Shown: positions 23,838 to 33,944 of the stretch, one piece after another
Numbering within the stretch: position 1 is the stretch's first letter
How the letters are laid out: each line of letters starts with the position of its first letter
Assembly (NCBI GenBank): GCA_016930835.1
Contig: JAFGGA010000185.1
Location: forward strand, 1-53,576
Direction of reading: 5' to 3'
Origin: Deltaproteobacteria bacterium
GTDB taxonomy: Bacteria; Desulfobacterota; DSM-4660; Desulfatiglandales; HGW-15
DNA length: 53,576 nt
The notes under the pieces: generated by a model
What the model was told of the DNA's origin: nothing
Seen by the model: only the letters and a program-made list of their open reading frames with translations
Database searches by the model: none
Translations under genes and position numbers: made by a program

Positions 23838-25428
23838 GGCTAAAGAGATACAAGAAATGGATCGCTTCACCATTCAGGAGGTGGGCATACCGGGAGCCGT
23901 ATTGATGGAGAATGCCGGTCGGGGAGCGTGTCGCCTGTTTTTGGAGCATTTTGATCCCCCTGAAAGTGCCCGGATCATGACCATTTGCGGTCGGGGCAAT
24001 AATGGAGGTGATGGATATGTCATGGCCCGATATCTCCATCAGGCGGGGTTGAGAATTATTGTTGTGATCTTATCAAAATATGAAAAGATCACGGGGGACG
24101 CTCGAATCAATCTGGATATCATCCGTAAGATGGGGTTGGAGATTCATTATGCGGACAATTCCGATCAATGGCAAACATTGTATCCTTTACTAAATGATTC
24201 CGATTATATCATTGACGGTATCTTGGGCACGGGTCTGAATGCCCCTGTGCAGGGCCTTTATGCCCGGATCATCCAAGACGTGAATACATCCGAAAAACCC
24301 GTTATGGCTGTTGATATTCCATCCGGGTTGAATGCGGACACCGGTCAGGTCATGGGTGTTGCGATTCAGGCCGATCTGACCGCGACCTTTGGATTTCCAA
24401 AGCTGGGGCAATTTTTATATCCGGGAGCGGATCTGGTGGGTCGATTGGCCAGGGTGGACATATGTATCCCGAAAATGGTTTTGGACCAAACAACTCCAAG
24501 GTATTGGTTGGTGGAACCTGATGATTTCAGCCACCATTTTCATTCCAAAAAGTGGGATACCCATAAGGGGGACAGGGGGCATGTTCTCATCCTCGCCGGT
24601 TCCACGGGTAAGACTGGCGCCGCTGTACTCACGGCAATGGGGGCGCTCCGGGCCGGGGCCGGACTAGTGACGGTGGGAATACCCAAGAGCCTCAATCCGA
24701 TCCTGGAGATCAAACTAACGGAGGCCATGACGGTTCCATTGCCCGAAACCGATCAAGGAAGCTTGTCCAGAGCGGCTCAAAAAGATATTGAGCAATTGAT
24801 GCAGGGTAAAACAGCTTTGGTGATCGGGCCTGGACTCTCCACCCACCCGGAGACGAGTGCCTTGGTGAGGGAAATCATATCGCACTATCATTTACCCATG
24901 GTTATTGACGCGGACGGCCTGAATGCCTTACAAGGCCGTTTGGATGTGTTATCTGCCCATGCGGATCAAATCATCCTGACTCCCCATCCGGGTGAAATGG
25001 GCCGTTTGATTGGTAAAAAAAATTCGGATATCCAATCCGATCGGATTGGAACGGCCTCGGCCTTTGTGAAAGAAAATGGCTGTTATCTGGTATTAAAAGG
25101 GGCCAGGACCATCATCGCTGAGCCGGATGGGTTGATTCACATCAATCCCACCGGCAATCCGGCTCTTTCAAGTGGTGGGACCGGGGATGTTCTCACGGGG
25201 GTTATCGGTGGTTTTTTAGCTGCGAGGTGGCCCATGACCGATGCCTCGGTTGCCGGGGTCTATTTGCACGGATTGGCCGCGGATTTTTTAGCGGAGGATA
25301 TGGGGTATAGCGGAATCATGGCAGGAGAATTACTGGACGTTTTCCCTGACTTAACGGCATCCCTCGCTCAGGGTGAATGGCCATTGCATGATCTCCCGTT
25401 CCATATGGATTTGTATCAACCGTTATAA
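23824..25428 (+). CDS. nnr: Bifunctional NAD(P)HX epimerase / ADP-dependent NAD(P)HX dehydratase
   Basis: Repairs hydrated NADH and NADPH. From the ATG at 23824 (GGAG 7 bases upstream) it is 534 residues; an earlier ATG at 23806 has no ribosome-binding site. The N-terminal epimerase domain (1-215) has the GRGNNGGDGYVMAR loop and the VDIPSGLNADTG motif. The C-terminal ribokinase-like dehydratase domain (about 235-530) has GDRGHVLILAGSTGKTGA, VIDADGLNAL, LTPHPGEMGRL and the NPALSSGGTGDVLTG anion hole. Confidence 0.95.
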   Translation: MRVVKAKEIQEMDRFTIQEVGIPGAVLMENAGRGACRLFLEHFDPPESARIMTICGRGNNGGDGYVMARYLHQAGLRIIVVILSKYEKITGDARINLDIIRKMGLEIHYADNSDQWQTLYPLLNDSDYIIDGILGTGLNAPVQGLYARIIQDVNTSEKPVMAVDIPSGLNADTGQVMGVAIQADLTATFGFPKLGQFLYPGADLVGRLARVDICIPKMVLDQTTPRYWLVEPDDFSHHFHSKKWDTHKGDRGHVLILAGSTGKTGAAVLTAMGALRAGAGLVTVGIPKSLNPILEIKLTEAMTVPLPETDQGSLSRAAQKDIEQLMQGKTALVIGPGLSTHPETSALVREIISHYHLPMVIDADGLNALQGRLDVLSAHADQIILTPHPGEMGRLIGKKNSDIQSDRIGTASAFVKENGCYLVLKGARTIIAEPDGLIHINPTGNPALSSGGTGDVLTGVIGGFLAARWPMTDASVAGVYLHGLAADFLAEDMGYSGIMAGELLDVFPDLTASLAQGEWPLHDLPFHMDLYQPL

Positions 25429-25440
25429 TAACCATCTGAA

Positions 25441-25935
25441 ATGATTTTATTTTTAAAATCAAACTTCTTGAAATATTTAACAAAATCAGCTAATGAAACC
25501 ATGGCGTTTGGGCAATTACTCGGAACCCATCTTACACAAGGGGATATGGTGGCCCTGGTTGGGGAGTTGGGGAGCGGCAAGACATGGTTTGCCAAAGGCT
25601 TGGCGCTTGGGCTGGGTGTCAGCCCGGATGTGATCATAACCAGTCCGTCATTTTCCATCGTGAATGAATATGAGGGAAGGTTTCCATTTTATCATATGGA
25701 CCTTTACCGGTTGGGGAGCGTTTCCGATTTCCAATCCGCGGGTCTGGAATATTACCTTGATGAAAAAGGCGTTGTGGCCATGGAATGGGCGGATCAATGG
25801 CCGGATATCCTGCCCATTCATACTATTTGGGTTAAACTGGTTATTTTGGATGAAACACGACGGCATATTATCCTAACTGGTGAAAATCCTCGATCCGAGG
25901 AGATCATAGAGTCTATGGGAAAGGAGTTTAAATAA
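25441..25935 (+). CDS. tsaE: tRNA t6A biosynthesis ATPase TsaE
   Basis: A 164-residue P-loop ATPase of the t6A37 tRNA-modification complex (TsaB, TsaD, TsaE). Walker A is GELGSGKTWFAKG near residues 41-53. The switch segment TSPSFSIVNEY and the YHMDLYRL and MEWADQWPD motifs are family hallmarks. The upstream ribosome-binding site is weak. tsaD is elsewhere in the window (31445-32461); tsaB and tsaC are not in it. Confidence 0.93.
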   Translation: MILFLKSNFLKYLTKSANETMAFGQLLGTHLTQGDMVALVGELGSGKTWFAKGLALGLGVSPDVIITSPSFSIVNEYEGRFPFYHMDLYRLGSVSDFQSAGLEYYLDEKGVVAMEWADQWPDILPIHTIWVKLVILDETRRHIILTGENPRSEEIIESMGKEFK

Positions 25936-25944
25936 AGATTCAAT

Positions 25945-27177
25945 ATGCCCATAATTGTACAGAAATACGGCGGTACTTCAGTCGGCGGCATCGAAAAAAT
26001 TCGAAATGTGGCCAAACGTGTGATCGAGTCCTATAATGAAGGCAACAAGATGGTGGTGGTATTATCGGCCATGGCAGGCCAAACCGATGGGCTTATCAAG
26101 CTGGCCCATGAAATGACCGAAGATCCGGATTTGCGTGAACTGGATGTGCTTATGTCCACCGGTGAACAGGTGAGTGTGGCCCTGTTTGCCATGGCCGTGA
26201 AATCCATGGGTTATGATGCCTGTTCATTGCTGGGATTTCAAGTGGGTATCCATACGGATCAGCTATATGGAAAGGCCCGAATTCATGAGATTGATACCCG
26301 TCGCATCTTAAAAGAGTTGGAGAAGAACCGTATCACTACCGTGGCCGGATTCCAAGGCCTGGACTCACGAGGAAATATCACCACTTTAGGAAGAGGCGGC
26401 TCCGATACCACGGCCGTGGCCCTGGCGGCCGCGCTGAATGCGGATATATGTGAAATATTTACCGATGTGGATGGGGTGTACACCACCGACCCCAATGTTT
26501 GCCCCAAGGCCCGAAAAATGGATAAGATCTCCTATGACGAAATGCTGGAAATGGCCAGTCTGGGCGCTAAAGTTTTGGAGATTCGGTCGGTTGAGTTCGC
26601 GAAAAAATACAACGTCCCCATTCATGTACGTTCAACCTTTTCAAGAGAGAGAGGAACCATGGTCGTTGCTGAAACAAGAGATATGGAGAAGGTCCTTGTA
26701 TCCGGGGTGGCTTTTAATAAAAATGAGGCCAGAATCACCATTCGAAAGGTCCCTGATAGACCTGGGATAGCCGTCAAGATCTTTGAACCGGTTTTCAAGG
26801 CCGGCATTGTGGTGGATATGATCGTCCAAAATACCAGTGAGGAAGGCATCACGGATCTGACCTTTACCGTGCCGAAACCTGATTTTTATAAGACCATGAA
26901 ATTGGTCGGCAGCGTTGCCGAAGAGGTAGGAGCGGAAAAAGTGCTGGGGGATGAAGATATCGCCAAGATCTCCATAATAGGCGTCGGGATGCGGACTCAT
27001 GCGGGTGTGGCTCAAAAGATGTTTGGAACCTTGGCCAAAGAGAATATCAACATTATCATGATCAGCACTTCTGAAATCAAGGTGTCTTGTGTTATTGAAG
27101 AAAAATACACGGAATTGGCGGTTCGGGTCTTGCATGAAGCGTTTGGGTTGGAAGGCGAACCCAGCGAAGATCATTGA
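25945..27177 (+). CDS. lysC: Aspartate kinase
   Basis: A 410-residue aspartokinase, first step of the aspartate family pathway (lysine, threonine, methionine). The kinase domain begins [11 protein letters not shown] and has [13 protein letters not shown]. Two C-terminal ACT domains (about 265-335 and 345-405) include [11 protein letters not shown] and [10 protein letters not shown], suggesting feedback inhibition by lysine and/or threonine. The length matches Bacillus/Geobacter-type monofunctional enzymes. It sits 9 bases after tsaE, as is usual in this cluster. Confidence 0.96.
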   Translation: MPIIVQKYGGTSVGGIEKIRNVAKRVIESYNEGNKMVVVLSAMAGQTDGLIKLAHEMTEDPDLRELDVLMSTGEQVSVALFAMAVKSMGYDACSLLGFQVGIHTDQLYGKARIHEIDTRRILKELEKNRITTVAGFQGLDSRGNITTLGRGGSDTTAVALAAALNADICEIFTDVDGVYTTDPNVCPKARKMDKISYDEMLEMASLGAKVLEIRSVEFAKKYNVPIHVRSTFSRERGTMVVAETRDMEKVLVSGVAFNKNEARITIRKVPDRPGIAVKIFEPVFKAGIVVDMIVQNTSEEGITDLTFTVPKPDFYKTMKLVGSVAEEVGAEKVLGDEDIAKISIIGVGMRTHAGVAQKMFGTLAKENINIIMISTSEIKVSCVIEEKYTELAVRVLHEAFGLEGEPSEDH

Positions 27178-27712
27178 TCATTCAAGCGTCATGTTGGTGC
27201 TGCTGATAATGGCATGGCTGCTATTCTTTTCCAAAATGATTTTCAACCAACCCGATCCTGAAGCCGCCTTTCACAGCGAAAACGGATTTATACAGCTTGC
27301 AGGGGATGTCCGTGTGCCGGGCGTCTATCCTTTAAAAGGTTCAAGTTCCATCAAATCGATCCTAAGTAATGAGGCCTGGTCGACCCTATGTGATGACCTT
27401 CCTCAAGATATCTCACCCGACTCCATACGGACGGGGAAGAAGGTGATGATTCTGCGGAACGGGGAGAATTGGTATTTTCGACAGGAAGAAATATCGGCCT
27501 TCTATAAAGTCACGCTTGGTCTCCCCATCTTGATCAATCAAGAATCAGAGGAAGGCCTTACAGCCATCCCTGGTGTCGGGCCGCAATTGGCCAAGGCCAT
27601 TGCTCAGGAAAGGGATAAACGGGGAGGATTTCACGACCTCAAAGAACTTTTATCCATCAAGGGGATAGGACCGGGATTAATAAAAAAAATAGGCAAGTAT
27701 GTTGTATTTTAG
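27134..27712 (+). CDS. ComEA-like membrane-anchored helix-hairpin-helix protein
   Basis: One N-terminal transmembrane segment ([16 protein letters not shown]), then an SLBB-like region ([15 protein letters not shown]), then tandem helix-hairpin-helix motifs ([15 protein letters not shown] and [16 protein letters not shown]) at the C-terminus. This is the ComEA plan: a periplasmic DNA-binding protein of natural transformation, though many diderm homologues are untested. The start is uncertain. The ATG at 27134 overlaps lysC by 44 bases but puts Lys/Arg before the membrane helix. The ATG at 27191 is downstream of lysC. Neither has a good Shine-Dalgarno sequence. Confidence 0.75.
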   Translation: MKRLGWKANPAKIIDHSSVMLVLLIMAWLLFFSKMIFNQPDPEAAFHSENGFIQLAGDVRVPGVYPLKGSSSIKSILSNEAWSTLCDDLPQDISPDSIRTGKKVMILRNGENWYFRQEEISAFYKVTLGLPILINQESEEGLTAIPGVGPQLAKAIAQERDKRGGFHDLKELLSIKGIGPGLIKKIGKYVVF

Positions 27713-27799
27713 GCTGATGACAAGTGCTTCATTGAACTATTGATCCATTCGTGATACATTATACTCCAATTACAGACCCCAACTAAGAGAAGAGCTATC

Positions 27800-30364
27800 A
27801 TGAAAATCAAAAAGACCATACCCGACTGGATGATTGGCGTGGCATTAACCCTTTTTTTCCTCTTCATCACGTTTACTGGGATATTTGATTTTACCGACGT
27901 AGTTGAGATGAAGACCTTTGATCTCCGGGCCAGATTGGCCGCTCCTTCCGAACGTAATCCGGATATCGAGCTTGTCGTGATCTCGGATGATGATCTTTCC
28001 GAATTGGGACGGTTCCCCTGGCCGAGAAATATTTTAGCACAAGGTATCCGGAATCTGGCCGATGGCGGCGCACGGGTCATCGCCTTAAATATTCTTTTCC
28101 CTGAGCCTGAAGAGAGCGCAGGATTAAAGAGTGTTAAGGAATTAAAAGAGGATTTTGATCGGATCGGCCTGGCACAGGAAGGAGCGGGCCTATCCTTCTA
28201 TAAAAAATTATCCCAGGCCGTGATCGATCTGGATAATGATACAAAACTAGCCAGCGCCATCAAAGAAGCCGGAAATGTGGTGCTTCCTATCTATTTTGAC
28301 TGGGAAAGCAAGGCTAGAGATAAAGCAGCTCCGGAATTTATTACACAGCATTCATTTAAACGCATACAAAATACAGAGGACGAATTCACCGTCTCCTCAG
28401 TACTTACGCTGGAGAAAATTACACCCATCCTGCCATCATTCGCTGAGGCCTCCGCGGCTGTTGGACATAACAATCTTTTCAGGGATACTGATGGATATAT
28501 AAGGGGTTTAGATCATGTTTTAAGATACCCTAAAGATATATATTTCCCATCATATCCTATTGCTGTCGTTAAAACGTTTTTGGATTTAAAAGATGAGGAT
28601 ATCATCATTACACTGGGACAAGGGATTGATTTAATAAGGAATCCCTCAACTGTTATAAGGATTCCGGTGGTTGAATACGAAATGAAAACCCTTATTAACT
28701 GGAATGCCGGACCCGGAGTCGCTTTTCATGAGACACGGTTTTCTAGGGTCTATAAAAATGAATTTGATACTAGCCTTTTTAGGGATAAGATCGTAATCGT
28801 CGGCATTATAGCGGAGGGTATCGTAGATCGATGGGTTACACCGGTTGGTACACTTCCGGGGACCGAAGTTATGGCCAATTCCGTGGCCAATATATTGAAC
28901 CAGCGCTTCATTTCGCGGCCCGATCTCATACCACTTCTTGAGTTTGGCGTCCTGTTACTCTTCGGTTTTTTCATCACTTTTGTTTTGCCGCGACAAAGGG
29001 CCGGCATCGGTGCCATCACATCACTCATACTCTTTCTGGCTTTTACCATTACTGGTATGGTTCTGTTTTTCTCTTATAATATATGGCTTAAGATTTCGCC
29101 TCCCATATTACTTTTGGTGATCGGATATATTTTGGTTATATCCAAACGTTTTCTCATTACGGAAAAGACCAAAGAAAAGGTGGAGGCCGATTCTGTTGAG
29201 ACCAACAAGATGCTGGGGCTTTCGTTCCAACAACAGGGCATGCTGGATCTGGCCCTGGAAAAGTTCCGTAAGATCCCATTGGATGAAGAGGGCACTAAGG
29301 ATCTGCTTTATAATCTGGGTCTTGATTTTGAGAGAAAGCGGCAATTCTCAAAGGCCTTATCCACCTATCAACGGATTATTGAAGATGGCAAAAATTTTAA
29401 AGACCTTGATGAACGCATACCGAAGATTAAGGGCGCGGAGGCCACTATGATCTTCGGTACCGGGGCCGGTGCCCACCCGGGCGACATCGGTGCGACACTT
29501 TTAAATACGGACACAAAACCCACCCTTGGGCGATATGAGGTGGTTGGTGAACTGGGCAGGGGTGCCATGGGTATCGTATACAGAGGAGAAGATCCCAAGA
29601 TCCATCGGACTGTGGCCATTAAGACGGTGAGGTTGTCCGATTTTGATGAAGAAATTGTGGATGAGATGAAGGAGCGTTTTTTCAGGGAGGCCGAATCTGC
29701 CGGCCTGCTGACCCATCCCAATATTGTGACGATTTATGACTGTGGTGAAGAGCACGATCTTGCCTATATCGCCATGGAATATTTAAACGGCGAGGATCTT
29801 GCCGAGTATACCCGTAAAGAAACGCTCTTACCCATTCGGGAGACATTAAGCATTGTCGTAAAAGCGGCGGAAGCACTGGATTACGCCCATAGTAAGGGGG
29901 TTGTCCATAGAGATGTGAAGCCGGCCAACATCATGCGCATCAAAGAAACCAATGAGATCAAGGTTGCGGATTTCGGGATCGCCAGGATTACATCATCTTC
30001 CAAGACTAAGACCGGTGTGGTGCTGGGAACACCGTCCTATATGTCCCCTGAGCAGATTGCGGGGAAGAAGGTGGATGGCCGTTCGGATATTTTTTCATTG
30101 GGTGTCGTATTATTTGAGATGCTGACCGGGCAAAAGCCTTTTGTCGGAGAAGACATGACCTCGTTGATGTACAAGATAGCCAAGGAACCCCATCCTTCAC
30201 CTCGGTCCATGAATCCGAAGATTCCCCAAGTCGTGGAAAGAATTATCGACATGGCCTTGGAAAAGGAAAAGGAAAAAAGATATCAAAAGGCCGGACAGAT
30301 GGCGGAACATCTTAAAAAAGTCATTGCCAAGATTGATGAGATACAAGCAAAAAAGAATTCATAA
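27800..30364 (+). CDS. CHASE2-domain Ser/Thr protein kinase
   Basis: An 854-residue membrane kinase. After a helix (about 12-30) comes an extracytoplasmic CHASE2 sensor domain (about 35-350, including VEMKTFDLRARLA and DKIVIVGIIAEGIVDRWVTP). Three transmembrane helices follow (about 370-455). A TPR-like helical linker (about 470-540) joins a Hanks-type kinase domain (about 575-845). The glycine loop is GELGRGAMGIVYRG, the catalytic loop HRDVKPAN is residues 703-710 (Asp705), and DFGIA follows. All catalytic residues are intact. A PP2C phosphatase gene follows 11 bases later. The signal sensed and the substrates are unknown. Confidence 0.9.
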   Translation: MKIKKTIPDWMIGVALTLFFLFITFTGIFDFTDVVEMKTFDLRARLAAPSERNPDIELVVISDDDLSELGRFPWPRNILAQGIRNLADGGARVIALNILFPEPEESAGLKSVKELKEDFDRIGLAQEGAGLSFYKKLSQAVIDLDNDTKLASAIKEAGNVVLPIYFDWESKARDKAAPEFITQHSFKRIQNTEDEFTVSSVLTLEKITPILPSFAEASAAVGHNNLFRDTDGYIRGLDHVLRYPKDIYFPSYPIAVVKTFLDLKDEDIIITLGQGIDLIRNPSTVIRIPVVEYEMKTLINWNAGPGVAFHETRFSRVYKNEFDTSLFRDKIVIVGIIAEGIVDRWVTPVGTLPGTEVMANSVANILNQRFISRPDLIPLLEFGVLLLFGFFITFVLPRQRAGIGAITSLILFLAFTITGMVLFFSYNIWLKISPPILLLVIGYILVISKRFLITEKTKEKVEADSVETNKMLGLSFQQQGMLDLALEKFRKIPLDEEGTKDLLYNLGLDFERKRQFSKALSTYQRIIEDGKNFKDLDERIPKIKGAEATMIFGTGAGAHPGDIGATLLNTDTKPTLGRYEVVGELGRGAMGIVYRGEDPKIHRTVAIKTVRLSDFDEEIVDEMKERFFREAESAGLLTHPNIVTIYDCGEEHDLAYIAMEYLNGEDLAEYTRKETLLPIRETLSIVVKAAEALDYAHSKGVVHRDVKPANIMRIKETNEIKVADFGIARITSSSKTKTGVVLGTPSYMSPEQIAGKKVDGRSDIFSLGVVLFEMLTGQKPFVGEDMTSLMYKIAKEPHPSPRSMNPKIPQVVERIIDMALEKEKEKRYQKAGQMAEHLKKVIAKIDEIQAKKNS

Positions 30365-30375
30365 TTACTGATACC

Positions 30376-31176
30376 ATGAAGGTTCGAGCCGTCGCAAAAA
30401 CCCATATCGGGAAAAAACGAAAACTGAATGAAGACAGCTATCTGGTAAGTGAAGAACTGGGGTTGTTTATTATCGCTGATGGGATGGGTGGCCATAAAAG
30501 CGGTGAAGTGGCCAGTCGTATGGTTGTCGATACCATGGCGGATTATTGGCAAAAATGGCGGAACAATAATCCACCATCATTTATCGCCCCTATTGAACAG
30601 GATCTGCCCAAGACCGCCAAGCATCTGTTAAACTCCATTGCCTTTGCCAACAGCATTGTCCATGAGGCCCAGAAAAAACCTGAATACCATCAGATGGGTT
30701 CCACGATCTCAGCTATACTTGTGGATGACGATTGCTTATGGTTGGCCAATGTCGGGGATAGCCCGGCCTATCTTTATGATCATGGTCATTTGATCCTGAT
30801 ATCCGAAGAGCATTCCGTTGAGGCTGAACAAAAGAGCTTGGGACTGTATGACGTGTCCGGCCCGGGGAATCCATTGATCAAAAATGTGCTTACACGGGTT
30901 CTGGGGCTCAATGAAAAGGTGGATGTTTTTATCACCCCCATAAGACCCGATGCAGGGGATATTATTGTGATGTGTTCGGATGGTCTGACCAATGAGTTGT
31001 CCGATAGGGATATCAAGATGATACTCGATGACACATCCACCCTCTTTGAGCAGAAGGTGAATATCTTGGTTGAGGAGGCCAACCGTTCAGGAGGTAAAGA
31101 TAATATCTCCGTGATCCTTTTGAAGGTTCTGGATGAAGGGAGATGGGAACGGATAAAAAGAAAATTAAAATTGTAG
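30376..31176 (+). CDS. PP2C-family Ser/Thr protein phosphatase
   Basis: A 266-residue Mg/Mn-dependent phosphatase (PPM/PrpC type). Motifs: RKLNEDSYLV, the metal-binding IIADGMGGHKSGEVAS, LANVGDSPAYL, IVMCSDGLTNELSD and the final GGKDNISVILLKV. All core aspartates are present. It is 11 bases downstream of the CHASE2 kinase gene and is probably its antagonist in one operon. A strong terminator follows at 31352-31403. Confidence 0.93.
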   Translation: MKVRAVAKTHIGKKRKLNEDSYLVSEELGLFIIADGMGGHKSGEVASRMVVDTMADYWQKWRNNNPPSFIAPIEQDLPKTAKHLLNSIAFANSIVHEAQKKPEYHQMGSTISAILVDDDCLWLANVGDSPAYLYDHGHLILISEEHSVEAEQKSLGLYDVSGPGNPLIKNVLTRVLGLNEKVDVFITPIRPDAGDIIVMCSDGLTNELSDRDIKMILDDTSTLFEQKVNILVEEANRSGGKDNISVILLKVLDEGRWERIKRKLKL

Positions 31177-31190
31177 ACATGGGATAAACC

Positions 31191-31245
31191 GCAGCCGGGG
31201 TCCAGAAGCTATTGAAAGCACCGGATTCCGGCCGTCGCTGGAATG
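31191..31245 (+). repeat. GCAGCCGGGGTCCAG repeat, copy 1
   Basis: An imperfect inverted repeat of CCGGGGTCCAGA and GGATTCCGGCC segments around CTATTGAAA. The same layout recurs at 34037-34112, within 49502-49630 and, inverted, at 50121-50170. Confidence 0.5.
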
Positions 31246-31351
31246 AAAAAAAGGAGTTGGTATATTCATAACGTCATTTATCCAATTAGTCACTAGGAAT
31301 CGATTTCGATGCTGACAGCGGATTCGATACCGAAGAAAATAATCCATTATG

Positions 31352-31403
31352 AAACTCCGCCCACCCTTATATAAGGGATGATTTTTCGGGCGGGGTTTCT
31401 ATT
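31352..31403 (+). terminator. Rho-independent terminator after the kinase/phosphatase operon
   Basis: AAACTCCGCCC pairs with GGGCGGGGTTT, enclosing a second hairpin ACCCTTATATAAGGG, then a T-rich tail. It lies between the PP2C and tsaD genes. Confidence 0.7.
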
Positions 31404-31444
31404 TAGACCCTGAACCTTGAAACCCGAACGATAAATGCTGAATT

Positions 31445-32461
31445 ATGAACATATTAGGAATAGACACATCATGTGATGATACATCGGCAGCCGTGATTGT
31501 GGATGGTCATGAGGTGTTGTCAAATGTGGTCAACTCTCAGATACGGCTTCACCATCCATACGGCGGTGTTGTGCCCGAATTGGCCTCCAGGGAGCATGTT
31601 CGTAATATCGTGCCGGTCGTACATGAAGCATTGGCTCGGGCGAATCTCAAAATCAAAAATCTGGATGGCGTTGCAGTGACCGTCGGTCCGGGACTGATCG
31701 GTTCTTTGCTTGTGGGACTGTACTATGCCAAAGCCTTGGCATATGTAAACCAGATTCCCCTTGTGGCGGTCAACCATCTGGAAGGTCATATCCTGTCGAT
31801 CCTGTTGGAAGAGAATGCACCCGCGTTCCCTTTTGTAGTTTTGACCGTCTCAGGGGGGCACACGAGCATTTTCTATGTGAAAGGTTTCGGTGAATACAAA
31901 CAAATGGGCCAGACGCTCGACGATGCCGCTGGTGAGGCATTTGATAAGGTGGCCAAGATATTGGGGCTGGGCTATCCAGGAGGTGCCATTATCGAAAAGA
32001 TGGCCCAAGCCGGCCTTAAAAATAAAATACCATTTCCCAGGGCTTATTTGGATCCGAAGACGTTCGATTTTAGTTTTAGCGGTCTTAAAACATCGGTGTC
32101 ATTATATGTCCAAACGTGGCGAGAGAATAAGGAATTGCAGAATTCGATTCAGGCTGAGGATATCGCCGCGTCCTTCCAAGAAGCCGTTATTGATGTCCTG
32201 GTGGAAAAGGCCGTTAGGGCAGGCAAACAGACTGGGGTTGATTCCATCGTCGTGGCGGGAGGTGTTGCCTGTAATCATGCCCTGCGAACAAAGTTAACCC
32301 AGGCGGCAGCGAAGGAAGGCTTGAGTGCCTTTTATCCCCGACCGGGATATTGCACGGACAATGGGGCCATGATTGGTCTGACAGGGTATTACCGAATGAT
32401 CAGGGGGGAACAGGCTGATATGTCCATTGATGTGAGGTCGCGTTTCCCGGTAGTGGAATAA
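31445..32461 (+). CDS. tsaD: tRNA N6-adenosine threonylcarbamoyltransferase TsaD
   Basis: A 338-residue ASKHA-fold enzyme that transfers the threonylcarbamoyl group to A37 of ANN-decoding tRNAs. Start motif ILGIDTSCDDTSAAV. The metal histidines lie in VNHLEGHILS (near residue 111). SGGHTSIFYV and LDDAAGEAFDKVAK bind the nucleotide. VVAGGVACNHALR and TDNGAMIGL lie near the C-terminus. It cooperates with TsaE (25441-25935). Confidence 0.97.
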   Translation: MNILGIDTSCDDTSAAVIVDGHEVLSNVVNSQIRLHHPYGGVVPELASREHVRNIVPVVHEALARANLKIKNLDGVAVTVGPGLIGSLLVGLYYAKALAYVNQIPLVAVNHLEGHILSILLEENAPAFPFVVLTVSGGHTSIFYVKGFGEYKQMGQTLDDAAGEAFDKVAKILGLGYPGGAIIEKMAQAGLKNKIPFPRAYLDPKTFDFSFSGLKTSVSLYVQTWRENKELQNSIQAEDIAASFQEAVIDVLVEKAVRAGKQTGVDSIVVAGGVACNHALRTKLTQAAAKEGLSAFYPRPGYCTDNGAMIGLTGYYRMIRGEQADMSIDVRSRFPVVE

Positions 32462-32592
32462 ATTATGCATTTCTCTAGGATAAGTTGGCTTTTTAAACCT
32501 TTTCACTTGCCGGAATTTTGACTATCCTTTTTGAGGTACTTTCGTGTAGCCATAAAACCACGAAACTTTATGCCTTTAGATATTTTGACTTT

Positions 32593-33111
32593 ATGAATTA
32601 TGATAGACGTTTAAGATATTATTTTTTAAGGGTTGTTCGGCTGCGTGGAGAACCGCATGAGTTGGCCTTGGGTATGGCCTTGGGTATTTTCACGGGTATG
32701 ATGCCGATTATGCCATTTCAAGTGGCAACTGCAATTATGTTGGCATTTTTTTTCCATGGTAGTAAGATCACTGCCGCGATAGGTACATTAGTCAGCAATC
32801 CCCTGAACTGGTACTTCTTATATTATTATAGTCATAAAATCGGGGCATCCATCTTGGGTCTTGTGATCCAAAAGCCTGCTCTTTCTTCAATCATGGATGC
32901 GGTCGATCGGGGTGAGGGTTTGTGGGTCATAATCGGCAAAATGGCTGGTGCCGGAAGTAATATCATTTCATCGTTCATCCTTGGCGGATTTATTATGGGG
33001 GTTGTGGTTTCCATACCATCTTATTTTATATTCTTGAAATTCTTTAACATGATCAAGATCTGGCGAGAAAAGAGGAAAGAGCGTAAGCTTTGGCTAAGAC
33101 GAAAGGATTAA
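32593..33111 (+). CDS. DUF2062 membrane protein
   Basis: About 172 residues from the ATG at 32593; a TTG-started extension to 32518 looks unconserved. Hydrophobic segments with ALGMALGIFTGMMPIMPFQ and LVSNPLNWYFLYYYSHKIGA match DUF2062, a small integral membrane family of unknown function often found near lipid or glycan genes. The highly basic C-terminal tail overlaps rsmA by 22 bases, suggesting translational coupling. Confidence 0.82.
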   Translation: MNYDRRLRYYFLRVVRLRGEPHELALGMALGIFTGMMPIMPFQVATAIMLAFFFHGSKITAAIGTLVSNPLNWYFLYYYSHKIGASILGLVIQKPALSSIMDAVDRGEGLWVIIGKMAGAGSNIISSFILGGFIMGVVVSIPSYFIFLKFFNMIKIWREKRKERKLWLRRKD

Positions 33112-33944
33112 GAGATAGAAAGAGATGGTTGGGGTTTAAACCCAATAAGAGACTCGGGCAGCATTTTATCACGGATAAAGGGGTTATTGATCAGATAATC
33201 GGAAAGGCACGGTTTCCACATTCCTGTTCGGTCCTGGAGATCGGTCCCGGTTTCGGGGCATTAACAATACCCTTGTCGTCATGCGTAAAACACGTTGTCG
33301 CGATCGAGAAGGACCCCTACTTGGCCTCAATATTGGAGGAGAAGCTTGTAACGGCCGGCTCAGGCAATGTAAAGGTCCTGAATGACGATATCTTGAAGCT
33401 GGATCTAAACAAAATTTCCGAGATGGTCGATGGCCCGATCCATGTGATCGGTAATCTACCTTATAATATTTCTTCCCCCCTTCTGGAAAGACTTATTTTT
33501 TACCGGAATGTTATTCAAAAAGCCGTGCTGATGTTTCAGGCAGAGTTCGGCAATAGGCTTGTTGCCGTTCCCGGAACAAAATCGTACGGCGCCATAACCG
33601 TCTTGATGCAATACTATACTCAAATCACACCGTTGCTGCATATCTCAAAAGAGTTCTTCCATCCAAAACCGAAAATTGATTCCGTAGTGTTGTCCTTTGA
33701 TATGGAAAAATCGCACCCTCGTAAAGCGGATGATGAACCCATTTTTAAGATGGTTGTAAAGGGTGCCTTTGCTCAGCGTAGAAAAACGATCCTGAATTCG
33801 CTCAAAGGGGCTCTCCTTCATTACTCCGCGGATAAGATTTCAGCCTCCCTTCAACGATGTTCCATTGATGCCGGTCTAAGAGCGGAGACACTTGGTATAG
33901 ATGATTTTATCTGCCTCGCTTCCATGTTGGGGCGAGATGAATGA
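33090..33944 (+). CDS. rsmA: 16S rRNA dimethyladenosine transferase
   Basis: Methylates two adjacent adenosines (A1518/A1519) of 16S rRNA in late 30S assembly. About 284 residues from a TTG start. Opening NKRLGQHFITDKGVIDQI, SAM-binding VLEIGPGFGALT, catalytic NLPYNISSPLL and the PKPKIDSVVL strand are all present. The C-terminal helical domain has FAQRRKTILNSLKG. It also matches the name KsgA. Confidence 0.96.
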   Translation: MAKTKGLRDRKRWLGFKPNKRLGQHFITDKGVIDQIIGKARFPHSCSVLEIGPGFGALTIPLSSCVKHVVAIEKDPYLASILEEKLVTAGSGNVKVLNDDILKLDLNKISEMVDGPIHVIGNLPYNISSPLLERLIFYRNVIQKAVLMFQAEFGNRLVAVPGTKSYGAITVLMQYYTQITPLLHISKEFFHPKPKIDSVVLSFDMEKSHPRKADDEPIFKMVVKGAFAQRRKTILNSLKGALLHYSADKISASLQRCSIDAGLRAETLGIDDFICLASMLGRDE

